A stretch of DNA of 64,000 bases, taken from NCBI RefSeq assembly GCF_001274785.1, contig NZ_LHPI01000009.1, forward strand, positions 124,001-188,000, read 5' to 3'. Below are positions 29,425 to 38,918 of the stretch, piece by piece; positions within the stretch are counted from its first letter, which is position 1, and each line of letters begins with the position of its first letter. The translations under genes and the position numbers were made by a program. Below the pieces are notes generated by a model. It was given only the letters and a program-made list of their open reading frames with translations, was not told where the DNA came from and did no database searches. Origin of the DNA: Vibrio hepatarius (GTDB lineage Bacteria; Pseudomonadota; Gammaproteobacteria; Enterobacterales; Vibrionaceae).

Positions 29425-30894
29425 GTGACATCTGGCAAACTGCCAACGGAAGCAGACGGGTTACAGCTCAACTTTTGTAAAACATTGGCGTGTGACAACT
29501 TTGGAATGAGTGATGCACATCGTTACGTCGTGCAACATGCTAACCCTAAGCGACCTGCGATGGTATGCCGAGAATGTGGTGCTTTCCCCCCCTTACTTAA
29601 CAACCGTGAAGTTCTCAACGAGCTGCACCGTTTACGACACCTACACAGCGACGGTTTGCCTGCCTGTCGCAACAATGACTGTGCAAATTTCGGTCTATCG
29701 GTTCACACCCATAAACACCTTTATCACGCTTTTGGCTACAGCGGCGACCGTCAACGTTATCGATGCAAAGACTGCCACTCGACGTTTGTAGACAAATGGT
29801 CAGGTGCCAACAAAAAACTCCAGTTTCAAGAAAACCTCCTTGGCTTGCTCTTTATGGGCTACTCGGTACGCGAGATTTGCCGCAAGTTGGAGATCAACCC
29901 AAAGACGTTTTACGACCATCTGGTCCACATTGCCAGCCGCTGCCGACGCAAACTTGCGATGTTCGATGCGCGCTGGGTGAATCATGCCAGCAGCTACGAG
30001 TTGGCGGCTCACTACACCACGCTTCAGCCTAAGAGCAACAATGGCGTTTTGTGGTTTGTCACTGGCGAAGCGCACAGTGGTTATATTCTTTGTCAACATG
30101 TCAATTATGCCGCCGATGAAGAACCAGTTGGCAGTGTCGATCACGACCCATACCAAACACCCGCGAGATTTGTGTCACGCGAGCACTCGTCTGAAGCCAA
30201 CATGCCGGTACCAAGCCCGTCACCGGTACTCAAAGAGCGAATCGATCAAAAGTACCAAACCATCCTTGCGCGAGGGAATGTCGAAGACCCGATGGGTAAT
30301 TTGTCGGTCTTTAACTACCCGTCCAAAGGCGCATTGATTCGTCCGCCTTATACCTCCTACGCTCATTTCTTACACGTACTCGATATGTGCCAACAAGAGG
30401 CGCAAGTTTCAATCTATCTGCCACAAGACCCTGTTGTCCGTTCAGCGGCATTGAGTGTTTGTCTGCCAAGAATTCAGACTCGCAATGTTGATTTGATGTA
30501 CGTCGAAGAAGACGCGAACTGGAATCCAGACAACGACGTGGATAAAGTCGACATCGTCCATATGGGGTGGTGGCGCGATCGCTGGGCGATTGCCACCGTC
30601 GATCACAGCTCAAAAGGAATCTGTTACTTGGCAGGCGAGCATAATCAGCCTGAGTTGTGGCTAAAAAAAACGTCAATTCGTAAAGCCGCTTTTTATCAAC
30701 AACGATTCCAAACTCTGTTTGAAAGCTTTATAAATGAACCAAGGCGTAAGCTACGTCCTGGTGGTTTACTACCAATGCTTGATATTTTCCGCGCTTGGCA
30801 TAACCTATGCTATCAAGATAAAAATGGGCAAACAGCCGCGCAAAATCTGGGATTAACGCAATCTCCGATGACACTTCGTGAGCTATTATCATAA
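29425..30894 (+). CDS. Transposase-like zinc-ribbon/HTH protein, apparently domesticated
   Basis: 489 residues from a GTG start with GGGGGAG just upstream. Two similar zinc ribbons lie in tandem: C18-x4-C23 with C48-x2-C51, and C81-x4-C86 with C114-x2-C117, each first pair followed by an NFG motif. A helix-turn-helix follows at about 145-166 (GYSVREICRKLEINPKTFYD). The C-terminal end (LDIFRAWHNLCYQDKNGQTA then AQNLGL) resembles the end of DDE integrase cores. No terminal inverted repeats, target duplication or partner ORF are visible, and the frame is intact. It is probably an exapted transposase relative with an unknown host role. Confidence 0.7.
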   Translation: MTSGKLPTEADGLQLNFCKTLACDNFGMSDAHRYVVQHANPKRPAMVCRECGAFPPLLNNREVLNELHRLRHLHSDGLPACRNNDCANFGLSVHTHKHLYHAFGYSGDRQRYRCKDCHSTFVDKWSGANKKLQFQENLLGLLFMGYSVREICRKLEINPKTFYDHLVHIASRCRRKLAMFDARWVNHASSYELAAHYTTLQPKSNNGVLWFVTGEAHSGYILCQHVNYAADEEPVGSVDHDPYQTPARFVSREHSSEANMPVPSPSPVLKERIDQKYQTILARGNVEDPMGNLSVFNYPSKGALIRPPYTSYAHFLHVLDMCQQEAQVSIYLPQDPVVRSAALSVCLPRIQTRNVDLMYVEEDANWNPDNDVDKVDIVHMGWWRDRWAIATVDHSSKGICYLAGEHNQPELWLKKTSIRKAAFYQQRFQTLFESFINEPRRKLRPGGLLPMLDIFRAWHNLCYQDKNGQTAAQNLGLTQSPMTLRELLS

Positions 30895-31018
30895 TTATTA
30901 TTAATGTGACCAGTGCCCACAAACAGCATGAGTTTTGCTACTTTTAGTAGAGTTAGTTAAGCTGCTGTTCTTATAATGCGAAGTTATTAAAGCGGTATTG
31001 CGGTAAAGGACTGATTCA

Positions 31019-32503
31019 TTGGATAAAAGCCAGCGACTACTAGACTTAGAGATTGAACAGCTCCGCTCAAGGTTAGAGATAGAGCCTGAAAAAGTGAGTG
31101 CGAGTGCAGAACAGTGTGCTGCAAGAGCAACGCAAATTCTCTACCCGGAAGGCGAAATCAAATCTCTGGTCATCATGTCTCGCTGCGCCTGGAATACCAT
31201 GGAGTACCGCAAAGGGCTCAAGTACATAAAAGAAGCTTATAGCAAACTCAGCAGCCTTGACACCGACGACTTCCTACCAGAAATCCTCCACGTTCACGCA
31301 CTCCACTATTGGGGACAAGCCAAATACTTTTCCGCACAACAGTATTGGATTAACACGTTAGAGCAATCGGCGCTAGTGGATGAAGTTGAGTTTCAGGTCG
31401 AAGCCTTAATCGGTTTAGGTAACATCTGGCGCATCACCAACGATTATGAGCTCGCCAAGAGCACTCACGAACTCGCAATGATTGTCGCCAACCACACGCG
31501 TATTAACTGGTTGGAAGGTAAAGCCCGTATCCTACTCGCGTGGGACATGTACCTGTTGGAGAACTACGTCGAGATGCTTTCTGTGCTTGATGGCGCGATC
31601 GAAGTATTAAAAGATCACCCCGACAGTACCTGGCAAGCCGAGATCTGGGATTTTCGTGGATTAGCGCTACTTGGACTTGAACGCATTGAAGACGCGGAGC
31701 AAGCCACCAATAAGGCGCACTCGCTGGCGGTGAAGCACAACTTAGTGTGGATGAAAGCACACTCCTACATCAGCCGCGCGCGCTTAGAGCTGCTGCGTAA
31801 GAACCCGCAAATGGCGTCCGAACTGCTAAAAAGTGCCGAACAATCTGCCGCATCATTTGATAATGGTGAATTGTTGTCTCAGATATGTTTTCAGCAGTCT
31901 CTGGTTGCGGAAGAGTACGGCGACCATCAAACCGCCTTAGAAGCATTCAAGAAGTATCGTAAACACTCAATCAATATGCTGCGCGAGCAAACAGCCAAGT
32001 TCAACAATGACAAGGCTCGAGCTTCAAAGCGTCAACTTGAGCAACGTGCACGTAAAATCATTAATCTCATACGCCGTCAGCATGAGTTCGATCCTGATAA
32101 GCATCTGAGTAACATGGTGTCTGAGATTTATTGGTGGGAACAGTTGGTTCTGTTCAAAACCGAGCTGAAACACAGTAATCACTCGGTGATTACTATCCGA
32201 CACGATGAAGCGGAATATATCGATATTTGTACTGAACTAGCCCACTCACTGTGCAGCAAGCAAGACATCCTGACCCGTTTAAGCAAAGAACATTTAGGTT
32301 TATTGTTGTCCGATAAAGGTGAGTCGGCGGCCAACGTTGCTAACGTACTGAGAAAGATGATCGAGATTTATCCTTGGCAACGTCGCGGACTCAACCACGC
32401 ACTACCAGAAGTTCGCCATCAAGGTATCCTCACGTTCCCATTCACAATCGAGCAACTTGAGATTCAACAGCAGGAAGAGAGCGATGGAAGTGCTACTGAA
32501 TAA
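31019..32503 (+). CDS. TPR protein with a degenerate GGDEF-like C terminus
   Basis: 494 residues starting at TTG, with AAGGA eight bases upstream. Residues about 20-320 form tetratricopeptide-like helical repeats. A coiled coil (about 320-360) follows. The last 120 residues resemble the next protein's GGDEF domain in outline, but the signature reads SKEHL at 422-426 instead of GG(D/E)EF, and the substrate and metal residues are missing. There is no signal peptide or membrane segment. It overlaps the next gene by 20 bases. It is probably a non-catalytic partner or regulator; this is inference. Confidence 0.75.
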   Translation: MDKSQRLLDLEIEQLRSRLEIEPEKVSASAEQCAARATQILYPEGEIKSLVIMSRCAWNTMEYRKGLKYIKEAYSKLSSLDTDDFLPEILHVHALHYWGQAKYFSAQQYWINTLEQSALVDEVEFQVEALIGLGNIWRITNDYELAKSTHELAMIVANHTRINWLEGKARILLAWDMYLLENYVEMLSVLDGAIEVLKDHPDSTWQAEIWDFRGLALLGLERIEDAEQATNKAHSLAVKHNLVWMKAHSYISRARLELLRKNPQMASELLKSAEQSAASFDNGELLSQICFQQSLVAEEYGDHQTALEAFKKYRKHSINMLREQTAKFNNDKARASKRQLEQRARKIINLIRRQHEFDPDKHLSNMVSEIYWWEQLVLFKTELKHSNHSVITIRHDEAEYIDICTELAHSLCSKQDILTRLSKEHLGLLLSDKGESAANVANVLRKMIEIYPWQRRGLNHALPEVRHQGILTFPFTIEQLEIQQQEESDGSATE

Positions 32504-34061
32504 GATTTCCGAATCGGGCCTAGACGCCTCTTCCGTGACAGGTGAAGAAGCACTCGCGTTTTGGGACAATATTCGTCAAAACGTCGCCACAACACACCAA
32601 GAAAAAGCGCAGTGTTTCGTGATCAGCGCAGAGTTTCACCGTGAACTAAAACAAATTCCCGCCAGCATTAACGATTTAAAGCAGGCGCTAAACCTTTTGT
32701 CGTTGCCTGAAGACGCCGCACTGATCCTCGAGGTCAAAAACAACCTCGCCGACCGATTAGTCGAAAATGGCGAGTTTTCGTTGGCGCTGAACGAATACAT
32801 CACTTCTTCTACCATCGCGGTAGACAATGGATTTATCGATGAATACGTGATGTCGGTACTCGGAATGGGAAACCTGTGCGACATCTACGGCGACCATTTC
32901 CGTGCGATACGCTACTACCAAAAGATCGATAGCATTGACCACGCGATCTCAAGTCGTTCACTAAGGCTGAAATACAAGCTGTATATGCTGGCTTGTTACA
33001 TCTATCTCAACCGTATTAAAGAAGCCAAAGAACTGATCAAAGAGTGCGAAGAGCTCAGTATCCTCGTCAGCGATAAAGTGCTGTCTGGCCAGATTCATCT
33101 CTACCAAGCCAAAATTCACCGCAGCGAGAAAAACATCGAAAAGGCAATGTTGAGCTTGAGTAGTCTGCAATATACGTCAGGTAATATTCATTCAGCCTGG
33201 TTAGCGTCAATGATTCGCTTGGAGCTGGCATGCTGCCTGACCGATTATGGCAAGCGTCATTGGGCAAGTTGGGTGTTGGAGCGTGCGTATCGTAAAGGGG
33301 ATTCTTCTTCACCGACCTTGAACCTAAAGATTTGCGACGCGCTGGCGTGGCTCAGCGAAGAACAAGGCAACTTTAAATCGGCATTGGAATATCAAAAACA
33401 AGCGCATCAACTCGAGAGCGAGCTGATGAAGAAAATTCCGATTGGCGATCTTGGTGCAGCACAACTAAGACGTTTGTCTCGATTTGAGCTTCAGCTTAAG
33501 TTGATTCTGTCTGAGATCGAAAACCGTGAGTTGAAAGAAACCACGGAAACCCAAAAACACACCGTGGCAAAGCTGCAGCAAGACGTGTTTACCGACCCGC
33601 TAACCCAACTGCACAACCGCCGTTGGCTGGACGTAAAACTCAAAGACTTGCTTTTGCACGAAACACCATTTGCCTTAATGGTCATCGATATCGACCACTT
33701 TAAGTCTATCAACGATGAGCTTAGCCACCTAGTCGGCGACAAAGCGATCGTTAACGTCTCAGCAGAGCTCGCCAAGCACTTTAAGTTCAAGAATGCTTCT
33801 TGCGTTCGCTTTGGTGGTGAAGAGTTTTTGGTGATCCTCGAGAAGACAGAGTTAGAACAAGCGCGTAACCACGCGGAGTCCTTCCGTAATCGCATTTACG
33901 ACTTCTCTTGGCAAGACGTTCTCGGCGAACGTGGTCTCACCATCAGTATCGGTGTCACTCTGCATCGTGACGGCGAAAACACCCAGCGAACCTTCTATCG
34001 AGCGGATAAAGCTCTTTATCGAGCAAAAGCAAACGGCCGAAATCAAGTTTGTACTGAGTAA
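32484..34061 (+). CDS. TPR-GGDEF diguanylate cyclase
   Basis: 525 residues from the ATG at 32484, which has AGGAAGAG upstream; an earlier in-frame TTG is less likely. Residues about 20-340 are TPR-like repeats, then a short coiled coil (about 345-370). The C-terminal GGDEF domain has DPLTQLHNRRWLD, DIDHFKSINDELSH and an intact GGEEF at 444-448, so it should make c-di-GMP from two GTP. It is cytosolic, with TPRs likely receiving a protein signal. The upstream overlapping gene encodes a similar protein lacking the active site. Confidence 0.92.
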   Translation: MEVLLNKISESGLDASSVTGEEALAFWDNIRQNVATTHQEKAQCFVISAEFHRELKQIPASINDLKQALNLLSLPEDAALILEVKNNLADRLVENGEFSLALNEYITSSTIAVDNGFIDEYVMSVLGMGNLCDIYGDHFRAIRYYQKIDSIDHAISSRSLRLKYKLYMLACYIYLNRIKEAKELIKECEELSILVSDKVLSGQIHLYQAKIHRSEKNIEKAMLSLSSLQYTSGNIHSAWLASMIRLELACCLTDYGKRHWASWVLERAYRKGDSSSPTLNLKICDALAWLSEEQGNFKSALEYQKQAHQLESELMKKIPIGDLGAAQLRRLSRFELQLKLILSEIENRELKETTETQKHTVAKLQQDVFTDPLTQLHNRRWLDVKLKDLLLHETPFALMVIDIDHFKSINDELSHLVGDKAIVNVSAELAKHFKFKNASCVRFGGEEFLVILEKTELEQARNHAESFRNRIYDFSWQDVLGERGLTISIGVTLHRDGENTQRTFYRADKALYRAKANGRNQVCTE

Positions 34062-34224
34062 CTAGTACAAAAACGACAAAGCGGTGGCTATTCGCTAAGT
34101 AGTTCATCTACAATGAAAACTTACCCAATACGCGTACAAGCAAAATTTGACTCGCTCATTTTTTGCTTTCCGTTGTGTTGCTTTTCCGCTCGTCTTCACA
34201 ATACACATATACAGGGATTCAAGT

Positions 34225-34614
34225 ATGTTTCTTGACTACTTTGCTCTTGGCCTGTTGGTCTTTGTTACCTTGGTGATCTTCTACGGCATTATCGCAATCC
34301 ACGATATTCCCTATGAAATCGCGAAAAGTCGCGAACATCCTCACCAAGATGCTATCCACTATGCAGGCTGGGTCAGCCTATTCACCTTTCATGCGCTGTG
34401 GCCATTTCTCTGGATCTGGGCAACATTGTGGAGAAAAGAACGCGGCTGGGGTTTCCAGAAACTGCAACAAGAGCAACACGACATCCACCACCGTGTTGAT
34501 GCCCTAATCGACCAAGTCGAGCAACTCCAAGAAGAACTGAAACAACTAAAAGCGCAACAGAAGCCAGCAGTCTCTCCGACTCATGATGCTGAACACCGTG
34601 AGGAGGATAACTAA
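34225..34614 (+). CDS. DUF3302 inner-membrane protein (YiaW-like)
   Basis: 129 residues from the ATG at 34225, with AGGGA upstream. Two membrane segments (about 5-25 and 50-68) are joined by a loop with HDIPYEIAKSR. A coiled-coil tail runs from about 80 to 115. It overlaps the HlyD-family gene by one base. In E. coli the YiaW (DUF3302) and YiaV (HlyD-like) genes are paired in the same way. The function is unknown, and a role in envelope transport is only suggested. Confidence 0.85.
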   Translation: MFLDYFALGLLVFVTLVIFYGIIAIHDIPYEIAKSREHPHQDAIHYAGWVSLFTFHALWPFLWIWATLWRKERGWGFQKLQQEQHDIHHRVDALIDQVEQLQEELKQLKAQQKPAVSPTHDAEHREEDN

Positions 34615-35744
34615 TGGATTTATTACTCATTCTGACTTACACCGCCATTTGTATCGCTATTTTCAAAATCTTTAAAATCCCTTTGAACAAATGGACAGTT
34701 CCAACCGCTGTGCTCGGTGGTGTGGTATTGATTGGTACCTTGATTCTACTGATGAACTACAACCACCCGTTTACTCAATTGGGTAACCAAGTTTTCTCTT
34801 CGACCCCGATGGTTTCTGGCGTGAGAGGCCGCGTTATCGAAGTGCCGGTCGAGCCAAACAAACCACTGAAGAAAGGCGATGTACTGTTTAAGATTGACCC
34901 TGTGCCATTTGAGGCAGAAGTAGCGAAGCTACAGGCACAAATCAAGGAAGCCAGCCAAGGGGCGCTCGGACTGGAGTCAGAGCTGAAAGCCGCCAGCGCG
35001 CAACAAGCTCAGGCAGAAGCCGAACGCGACAAAGCGCAGCGTGAATTTGCTCGCTACCAGCGCGGTTATGACAAAGGCGCATTTACCGAGCAACAACTCG
35101 ATACCCGACGCCAAGCGTACAAGGCGACAGAGGCCGCATTAGAAGCCGCCAAGGCGCGTGTTGACCAAGCACAGTTGGCACTTGATTCTGAAATTGGCGG
35201 TGAAAACACCACGGTGGCGCGCCTACTCGCAGAGTTGAGAAAAGCCGAGTTCAACCTAGAGCAGACCGTCGTCTACGCACCAACAGACGGCTTTGCCACT
35301 CAAGTGGCTTTGCGCCCGGGTGTTATGGCGGTACCACTGCCGATCGCGCCCGTGATGACTTTTGTCCATACCGAGGATTTGGTTTATACCGCGGCGTTCA
35401 GACAAAACTCTCTACAGCGCCTAAAGCCAGGGTTTGAAGCAGAATTCGTGTTCAGAGCGATTCCAGGGCGTGTATTTAAAGGCGAAGTGATCGACGTACT
35501 ACCTGCGATTGGTGAGAGCCAGTTCCAAGCGCGTGGCGCTCTAGTTGGCACAGAAGCACTGCGCACCAGCGGACGCGTATTTGTCACATTAAAGATCACC
35601 GACGACCTGTCCGAGTTCCATCTTCCAATGGGCACCGCAGTCGAAGTCGCGGTTTACTCAGATAGGTTCAGCCATGTATCCATCATGCGCAAAGTTCTCA
35701 TTCGGATGAAGAGCTGGCAAAACTATCTCTACCTAGACCACTAA
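34614..35744 (+). CDS. HlyD-family periplasmic adaptor (YiaV-like)
   Basis: 376 residues. Two N-terminal membrane segments (about 3-20 and 30-50) are followed by a periplasmic adaptor: a biotinyl-lipoyl half (VRGRVIEVPVEPNKPLKKGD), an alpha-helical hairpin (about 100-205) and a beta-barrel half. No transporter gene follows; instead a terminator ends the two-gene operon. Such orphan adaptors with DUF3302 partners have no settled substrate. Confidence 0.9.
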   Translation: MDLLLILTYTAICIAIFKIFKIPLNKWTVPTAVLGGVVLIGTLILLMNYNHPFTQLGNQVFSSTPMVSGVRGRVIEVPVEPNKPLKKGDVLFKIDPVPFEAEVAKLQAQIKEASQGALGLESELKAASAQQAQAEAERDKAQREFARYQRGYDKGAFTEQQLDTRRQAYKATEAALEAAKARVDQAQLALDSEIGGENTTVARLLAELRKAEFNLEQTVVYAPTDGFATQVALRPGVMAVPLPIAPVMTFVHTEDLVYTAAFRQNSLQRLKPGFEAEFVFRAIPGRVFKGEVIDVLPAIGESQFQARGALVGTEALRTSGRVFVTLKITDDLSEFHLPMGTAVEVAVYSDRFSHVSIMRKVLIRMKSWQNYLYLDH

Positions 35745-35750
35745 ACGACA

Positions 35751-35775
35751 AAGCCCTCCAATCGGAGGGCTTTTT
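35751..35775 (+). terminator. Terminator after the YiaV-like gene
   Basis: GCCCTCC at 35753-35759 pairs with GGAGGGC at 35764-35770 across a four-base loop, followed by five T residues. It may also act on the convergent small gene. Confidence 0.9.
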
Positions 35776-35792
35776 AAATCGTTCATAACAGA

Positions 35793-36149
35793 CTAGGCCA
35801 AGTTGAGAAACAACTCATCGTCTGTCATGTACTTATGTTTCGGGCCTAAGTTACGCACGTGCATAAACATAAAATCCGGAAAGCCTGGTGCCAGTAAGTC
35901 ATTGGGCAACCATACGACCCCGCCAACAAACACATATTTCCCCTGCTTTTCTGCGCAATGAAGAGGGTTATTGATCTCTGTCGACAGCTCGGGCCTTACC
36001 CCTTCAATCACGCAAACAATCTGCCCTTTCGCAACACCGACGACACGTTTAACAAGGTTGGCTTTAATACCACATTTCCATGCTTGGCGAGTCGCCATTT
36101 CAAAACCATATTTGCGAACGTTTTTTTGGATGTTAACTATCAAATTCAC
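35793..36149 (-). CDS. Hypothetical protein, 118 residues
   Basis: GTG start at 36149 with GGTG at fair spacing; an ATG at 36098 is an alternative. I do not recognise the family. The protein is soluble, slightly basic at the N terminus, with a central strand-rich part (YVFVGGVVWLPNDLL) and a conserved-looking PGFPDFMFMHVRNLGPKHKY segment. It stands alone between a terminator and an empty region. Codon use looks like its neighbours. Confidence 0.65.
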   Translation of the reverse strand: MNLIVNIQKNVRKYGFEMATRQAWKCGIKANLVKRVVGVAKGQIVCVIEGVRPELSTEINNPLHCAEKQGKYVFVGGVVWLPNDLLAPGFPDFMFMHVRNLGPKHKYMTDDELFLNLA

Positions 36150-36449
36150 TGCTTTGCACCTACTACTGATACAACTTTGCTCAGATTAGTCCTACCACTG
36201 AAAAATAGCGAGAGAAATAACTCGATGTTTCTCGTCAGATGAAAAGCCAATAGCTGGCTTCAGCTTAGTTAAATCGCCAAATTGGGCCCAAAACTAGATC
36301 TAAATCCCATTACTGTTAATTTTAATACTAGTGGTTACATAAATATTTGAAGAAAATCTCAGTCGGTCGATACAGTATGCGAATATCTTATTGACTTGAA
36401 TTCACCCCGCCAGATTAACCAAAGCAGGGTAACCACAGAGGAAGTTCAC
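36150..36449. other. Intergenic region upstream of the second chemoreceptor
   Basis: About 300 AT-rich bases between a minus-strand hypothetical gene and the chemoreceptor. Both promoters should lie here. I see no repeat, operator or RNA structure worth naming. Confidence 0.4.
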
Positions 36450-37883
36450 ATGAAAGAAGTTGAGTTTAGAACCATAGACCGACTGTTTATCAAGATGTCA
36501 ATTAATGACAAATTCTGGGTCATTCTCATCCTTTTCCTAAGCGCAATTTCATTTATCGCTGGCAGTCGTTATCTGTCTAGCATTGAAAACGCCAACACCT
36601 CAGCAATGAATGCCGCTCAGCATAAACTCGCGGGCATGTTGGCGGTTGGTGATAATACTCGCATTCAAGCTCAATCAGACGTAACACTGGTATCACAGTT
36701 AAAACAGCCAACCAATAAAGACGGTGTGATTACCGTTGCTCAACGTGCAGACAACGGCTCTATCTATCAGCTCACGTTCGACGCGCAAGAGACAATTGCC
36801 GAAGCGAAATCACAAGCACTGACCTCTTTCCTGTTAAGCTACCTTTGGCTCGCGCCTTTCGCTCTATTTTGTTACTGGGTATCCACTTTTATCGGTGGCG
36901 CTCTATGGGTGCTGTACAGCACCACTCAGCGTATCGGCGAGGGGGATTTAACTTCACGTCTTGGTTTTCATCCGGGTCGCGACGAGTTCGGTACTATCGG
37001 CTGTGCGTTGGACAAAGCAATGGACACCTTGAGCGAGCTGATCATCAACGTGAAGCACAACACTCAAACGCTCACCGATACGTCGGCATCGTTTGAAGAA
37101 GAGATGAAGCACAGCGAATCACAAGTACGCAGCCAGTATGCGTCGCTTGATTCCGTCGCAACGGCAATGGAAGAAATGACCGCCTCAGCCAAAGAAGTCT
37201 CTAGTATTTCCCAGCAGGCGACGGAACAAACTGAGCACGACTCACAATACATCGAAGGTAGCCATCAACGTGTTTTGGCTGCCATCCAAGAGATCGATAC
37301 GCTATCGCAATACATTGCTCAAACGTCAAGCTCTGTTACTAGCTTGAACGAGAACACCACGCAAATTAATGAAGTCATTACCACTATCAACGCGATTTCA
37401 GAGCAGACCAACTTGTTAGCATTGAACGCGGCAATTGAAGCGGCGCGCGCGGGTGAGCAAGGACGTGGCTTTGCCGTTGTAGCGGATGAAGTGCGCACTC
37501 TCGCCAGCCGCACACAATCGGCAACGGTAGAAATTCAAGCGATGATAGAGAAGCTGCAGACTGAAAGCCAAAACATTGCGTCGATTACGTCTAAAACTGT
37601 GTCTCAGGCGCAAACCAGTAGCGACATCATCACCGACCTTGGTCAGGACGTTCAGGCAATAGCTGAGTCTGCACGCTCATTGACTAACATGAGCGTTCAG
37701 ATCTCAACCTCGGCGGAAGAGCAAAGTTCAGTCGCCAACGACATTGCATCGGAGCTGACCGATATCCGTGCTCAATCGAATGCCTTACGTGAAGTCGCGG
37801 AGCAATCTTCAAGCGGCATCGCTAATCTGACTCAGGCAGCAAAATCGCTGTCAGAAATCCTTAAGCAGTACCGTACACAGTAG
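36450..37883 (+). CDS. Methyl-accepting chemotaxis protein with a small periplasmic domain
   Basis: 477 residues from the ATG at 36450, which has GAGGAAG upstream; an in-frame TTG 54 bases earlier is less likely. Membrane segments lie at about 20-40 and 125-155, leaving a periplasmic region of only about 80 residues. A HAMP domain and coiled coil follow. The signalling tip is intact ([20 protein letters not shown]), and there is no CheR-tethering pentapeptide. The ligand cannot be predicted. Confidence 0.93.
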   Translation: MKEVEFRTIDRLFIKMSINDKFWVILILFLSAISFIAGSRYLSSIENANTSAMNAAQHKLAGMLAVGDNTRIQAQSDVTLVSQLKQPTNKDGVITVAQRADNGSIYQLTFDAQETIAEAKSQALTSFLLSYLWLAPFALFCYWVSTFIGGALWVLYSTTQRIGEGDLTSRLGFHPGRDEFGTIGCALDKAMDTLSELIINVKHNTQTLTDTSASFEEEMKHSESQVRSQYASLDSVATAMEEMTASAKEVSSISQQATEQTEHDSQYIEGSHQRVLAAIQEIDTLSQYIAQTSSSVTSLNENTTQINEVITTINAISEQTNLLALNAAIEAARAGEQGRGFAVVADEVRTLASRTQSATVEIQAMIEKLQTESQNIASITSKTVSQAQTSSDIITDLGQDVQAIAESARSLTNMSVQISTSAEEQSSVANDIASELTDIRAQSNALREVAEQSSSGIANLTQAAKSLSEILKQYRTQ

Positions 37884-37898
37884 CTTCACGAGACAAAT

Positions 37899-37930
37899 AA
37901 AAATCCCTGCTGAAAAGCAGGGATTTTTTT
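37899..37930. terminator. Terminator between the chemoreceptor and fpr genes
   Basis: ATCCCTGC at 37903-37910 pairs with GCAGGGAT at 37917-37924, followed by a T run to 37930. The left side is A-rich, so it can serve both convergent genes. Confidence 0.92.
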
Positions 37931-38693
37931 ACCAATATCGCTCATATAGAATCTGCCCGCCTGTCGCCCGGCGATGCTTCTCCAACCCCATCTCGGTTAA
38001 CACCGCTATGGAGTCTTTGATCATCTCCGGATTACCACACAACATCACGAAGCTTTCATCTTTATTAAGTGGCACATCCACCACACGTTGCAACGTTTCA
38101 CTCTCGATCAATTGTGGAATACGGCCGCTTAACACACCTTCTACCGGTTCTCGAGACACGACGGGAACATAACTTAGGCGCCCTTCATATTGCTGAATCA
38201 GTTGGTCAATTAGATAGCGGTACACAAGGTCACGCTCATGACGCACCGCATGAACTAAAACAATATGCTCGCAGCTTGGACGAAAGTTAATATCATCAAG
38301 CAGCGATAAAAAAGGTCCAATCCCTGTTCCAGTCGACAGAAGCCACAAGTTTTTTGTCTGCTTAGGGATATTACTGAATACCAAATCTCCATACGCCTTT
38401 TCGCCGACGTAGATTTCATCACCTTCTTTAATTTGCTGTAGGTAAGGAGAAAGCGCCCCTTCAGGGTGCGACACAATCAGAAACTCAAGCATATCGGTCG
38501 TGTTTAACGGAGCGTTAACAACAGAATACGGACGACTGACCAAATCACCTTGGCGGTTGAACAAAGCCAGTTTCGTGTACTGCCCCGCTTCAAATTGCAA
38601 GCGAGCGCCCGTCACTCTTAGGCTAAACAAGTCTTGATTCCAGTCCGTTCGGCGGTCGATATGCGCGAGGGAAAAACCATTGAGGGCAACCAT
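37929..38693 (-). CDS. fpr: Ferredoxin/flavodoxin-NADP+ reductase
   Basis: 254 residues, close to E. coli Fpr. The FAD-binding motif RPYSVVNAP lies near residue 55. The NADP-binding motif LLSTGTGIGPFLSLL lies near 115, and MLCGNPEMIKDS near 215. The C terminus ends with an aromatic residue (YERYW), as in Fpr, where it stacks on FAD. It passes electrons between NADPH and ferredoxin or flavodoxin in the cytoplasm, for radical enzymes and oxidative defence. Confidence 0.95.
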   Translation of the reverse strand: MVALNGFSLAHIDRRTDWNQDLFSLRVTGARLQFEAGQYTKLALFNRQGDLVSRPYSVVNAPLNTTDMLEFLIVSHPEGALSPYLQQIKEGDEIYVGEKAYGDLVFSNIPKQTKNLWLLSTGTGIGPFLSLLDDINFRPSCEHIVLVHAVRHERDLVYRYLIDQLIQQYEGRLSYVPVVSREPVEGVLSGRIPQLIESETLQRVVDVPLNKDESFVMLCGNPEMIKDSIAVLTEMGLEKHRRATGGQILYERYW

Positions 38694-38918
38694 CGTAGAT
38701 CCTCCAATCGGTTACATATTATTAACGTTACGCTCACTTAATCGTTATGTAAAATCAGAGCACTACGGAGTGATAGTAGATCACATTTTTTTAACAGTTA
38801 TCGTTATTTATCCCTTCCCTCTTGATTCCATCCAGCGCAATCCCCATGATGCGTCTAGCGATTGGCGACAGTTGTTATATACTGCGCTCCTTTAAACGTT
38901 CAAACCTATCGATTTGCA

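Noticed and set aside
29425..30894. Active insertion sequence
   Set aside because: No terminal inverted repeats or target duplication were found around the gene, and it fits as a stable gene downstream of deoD.
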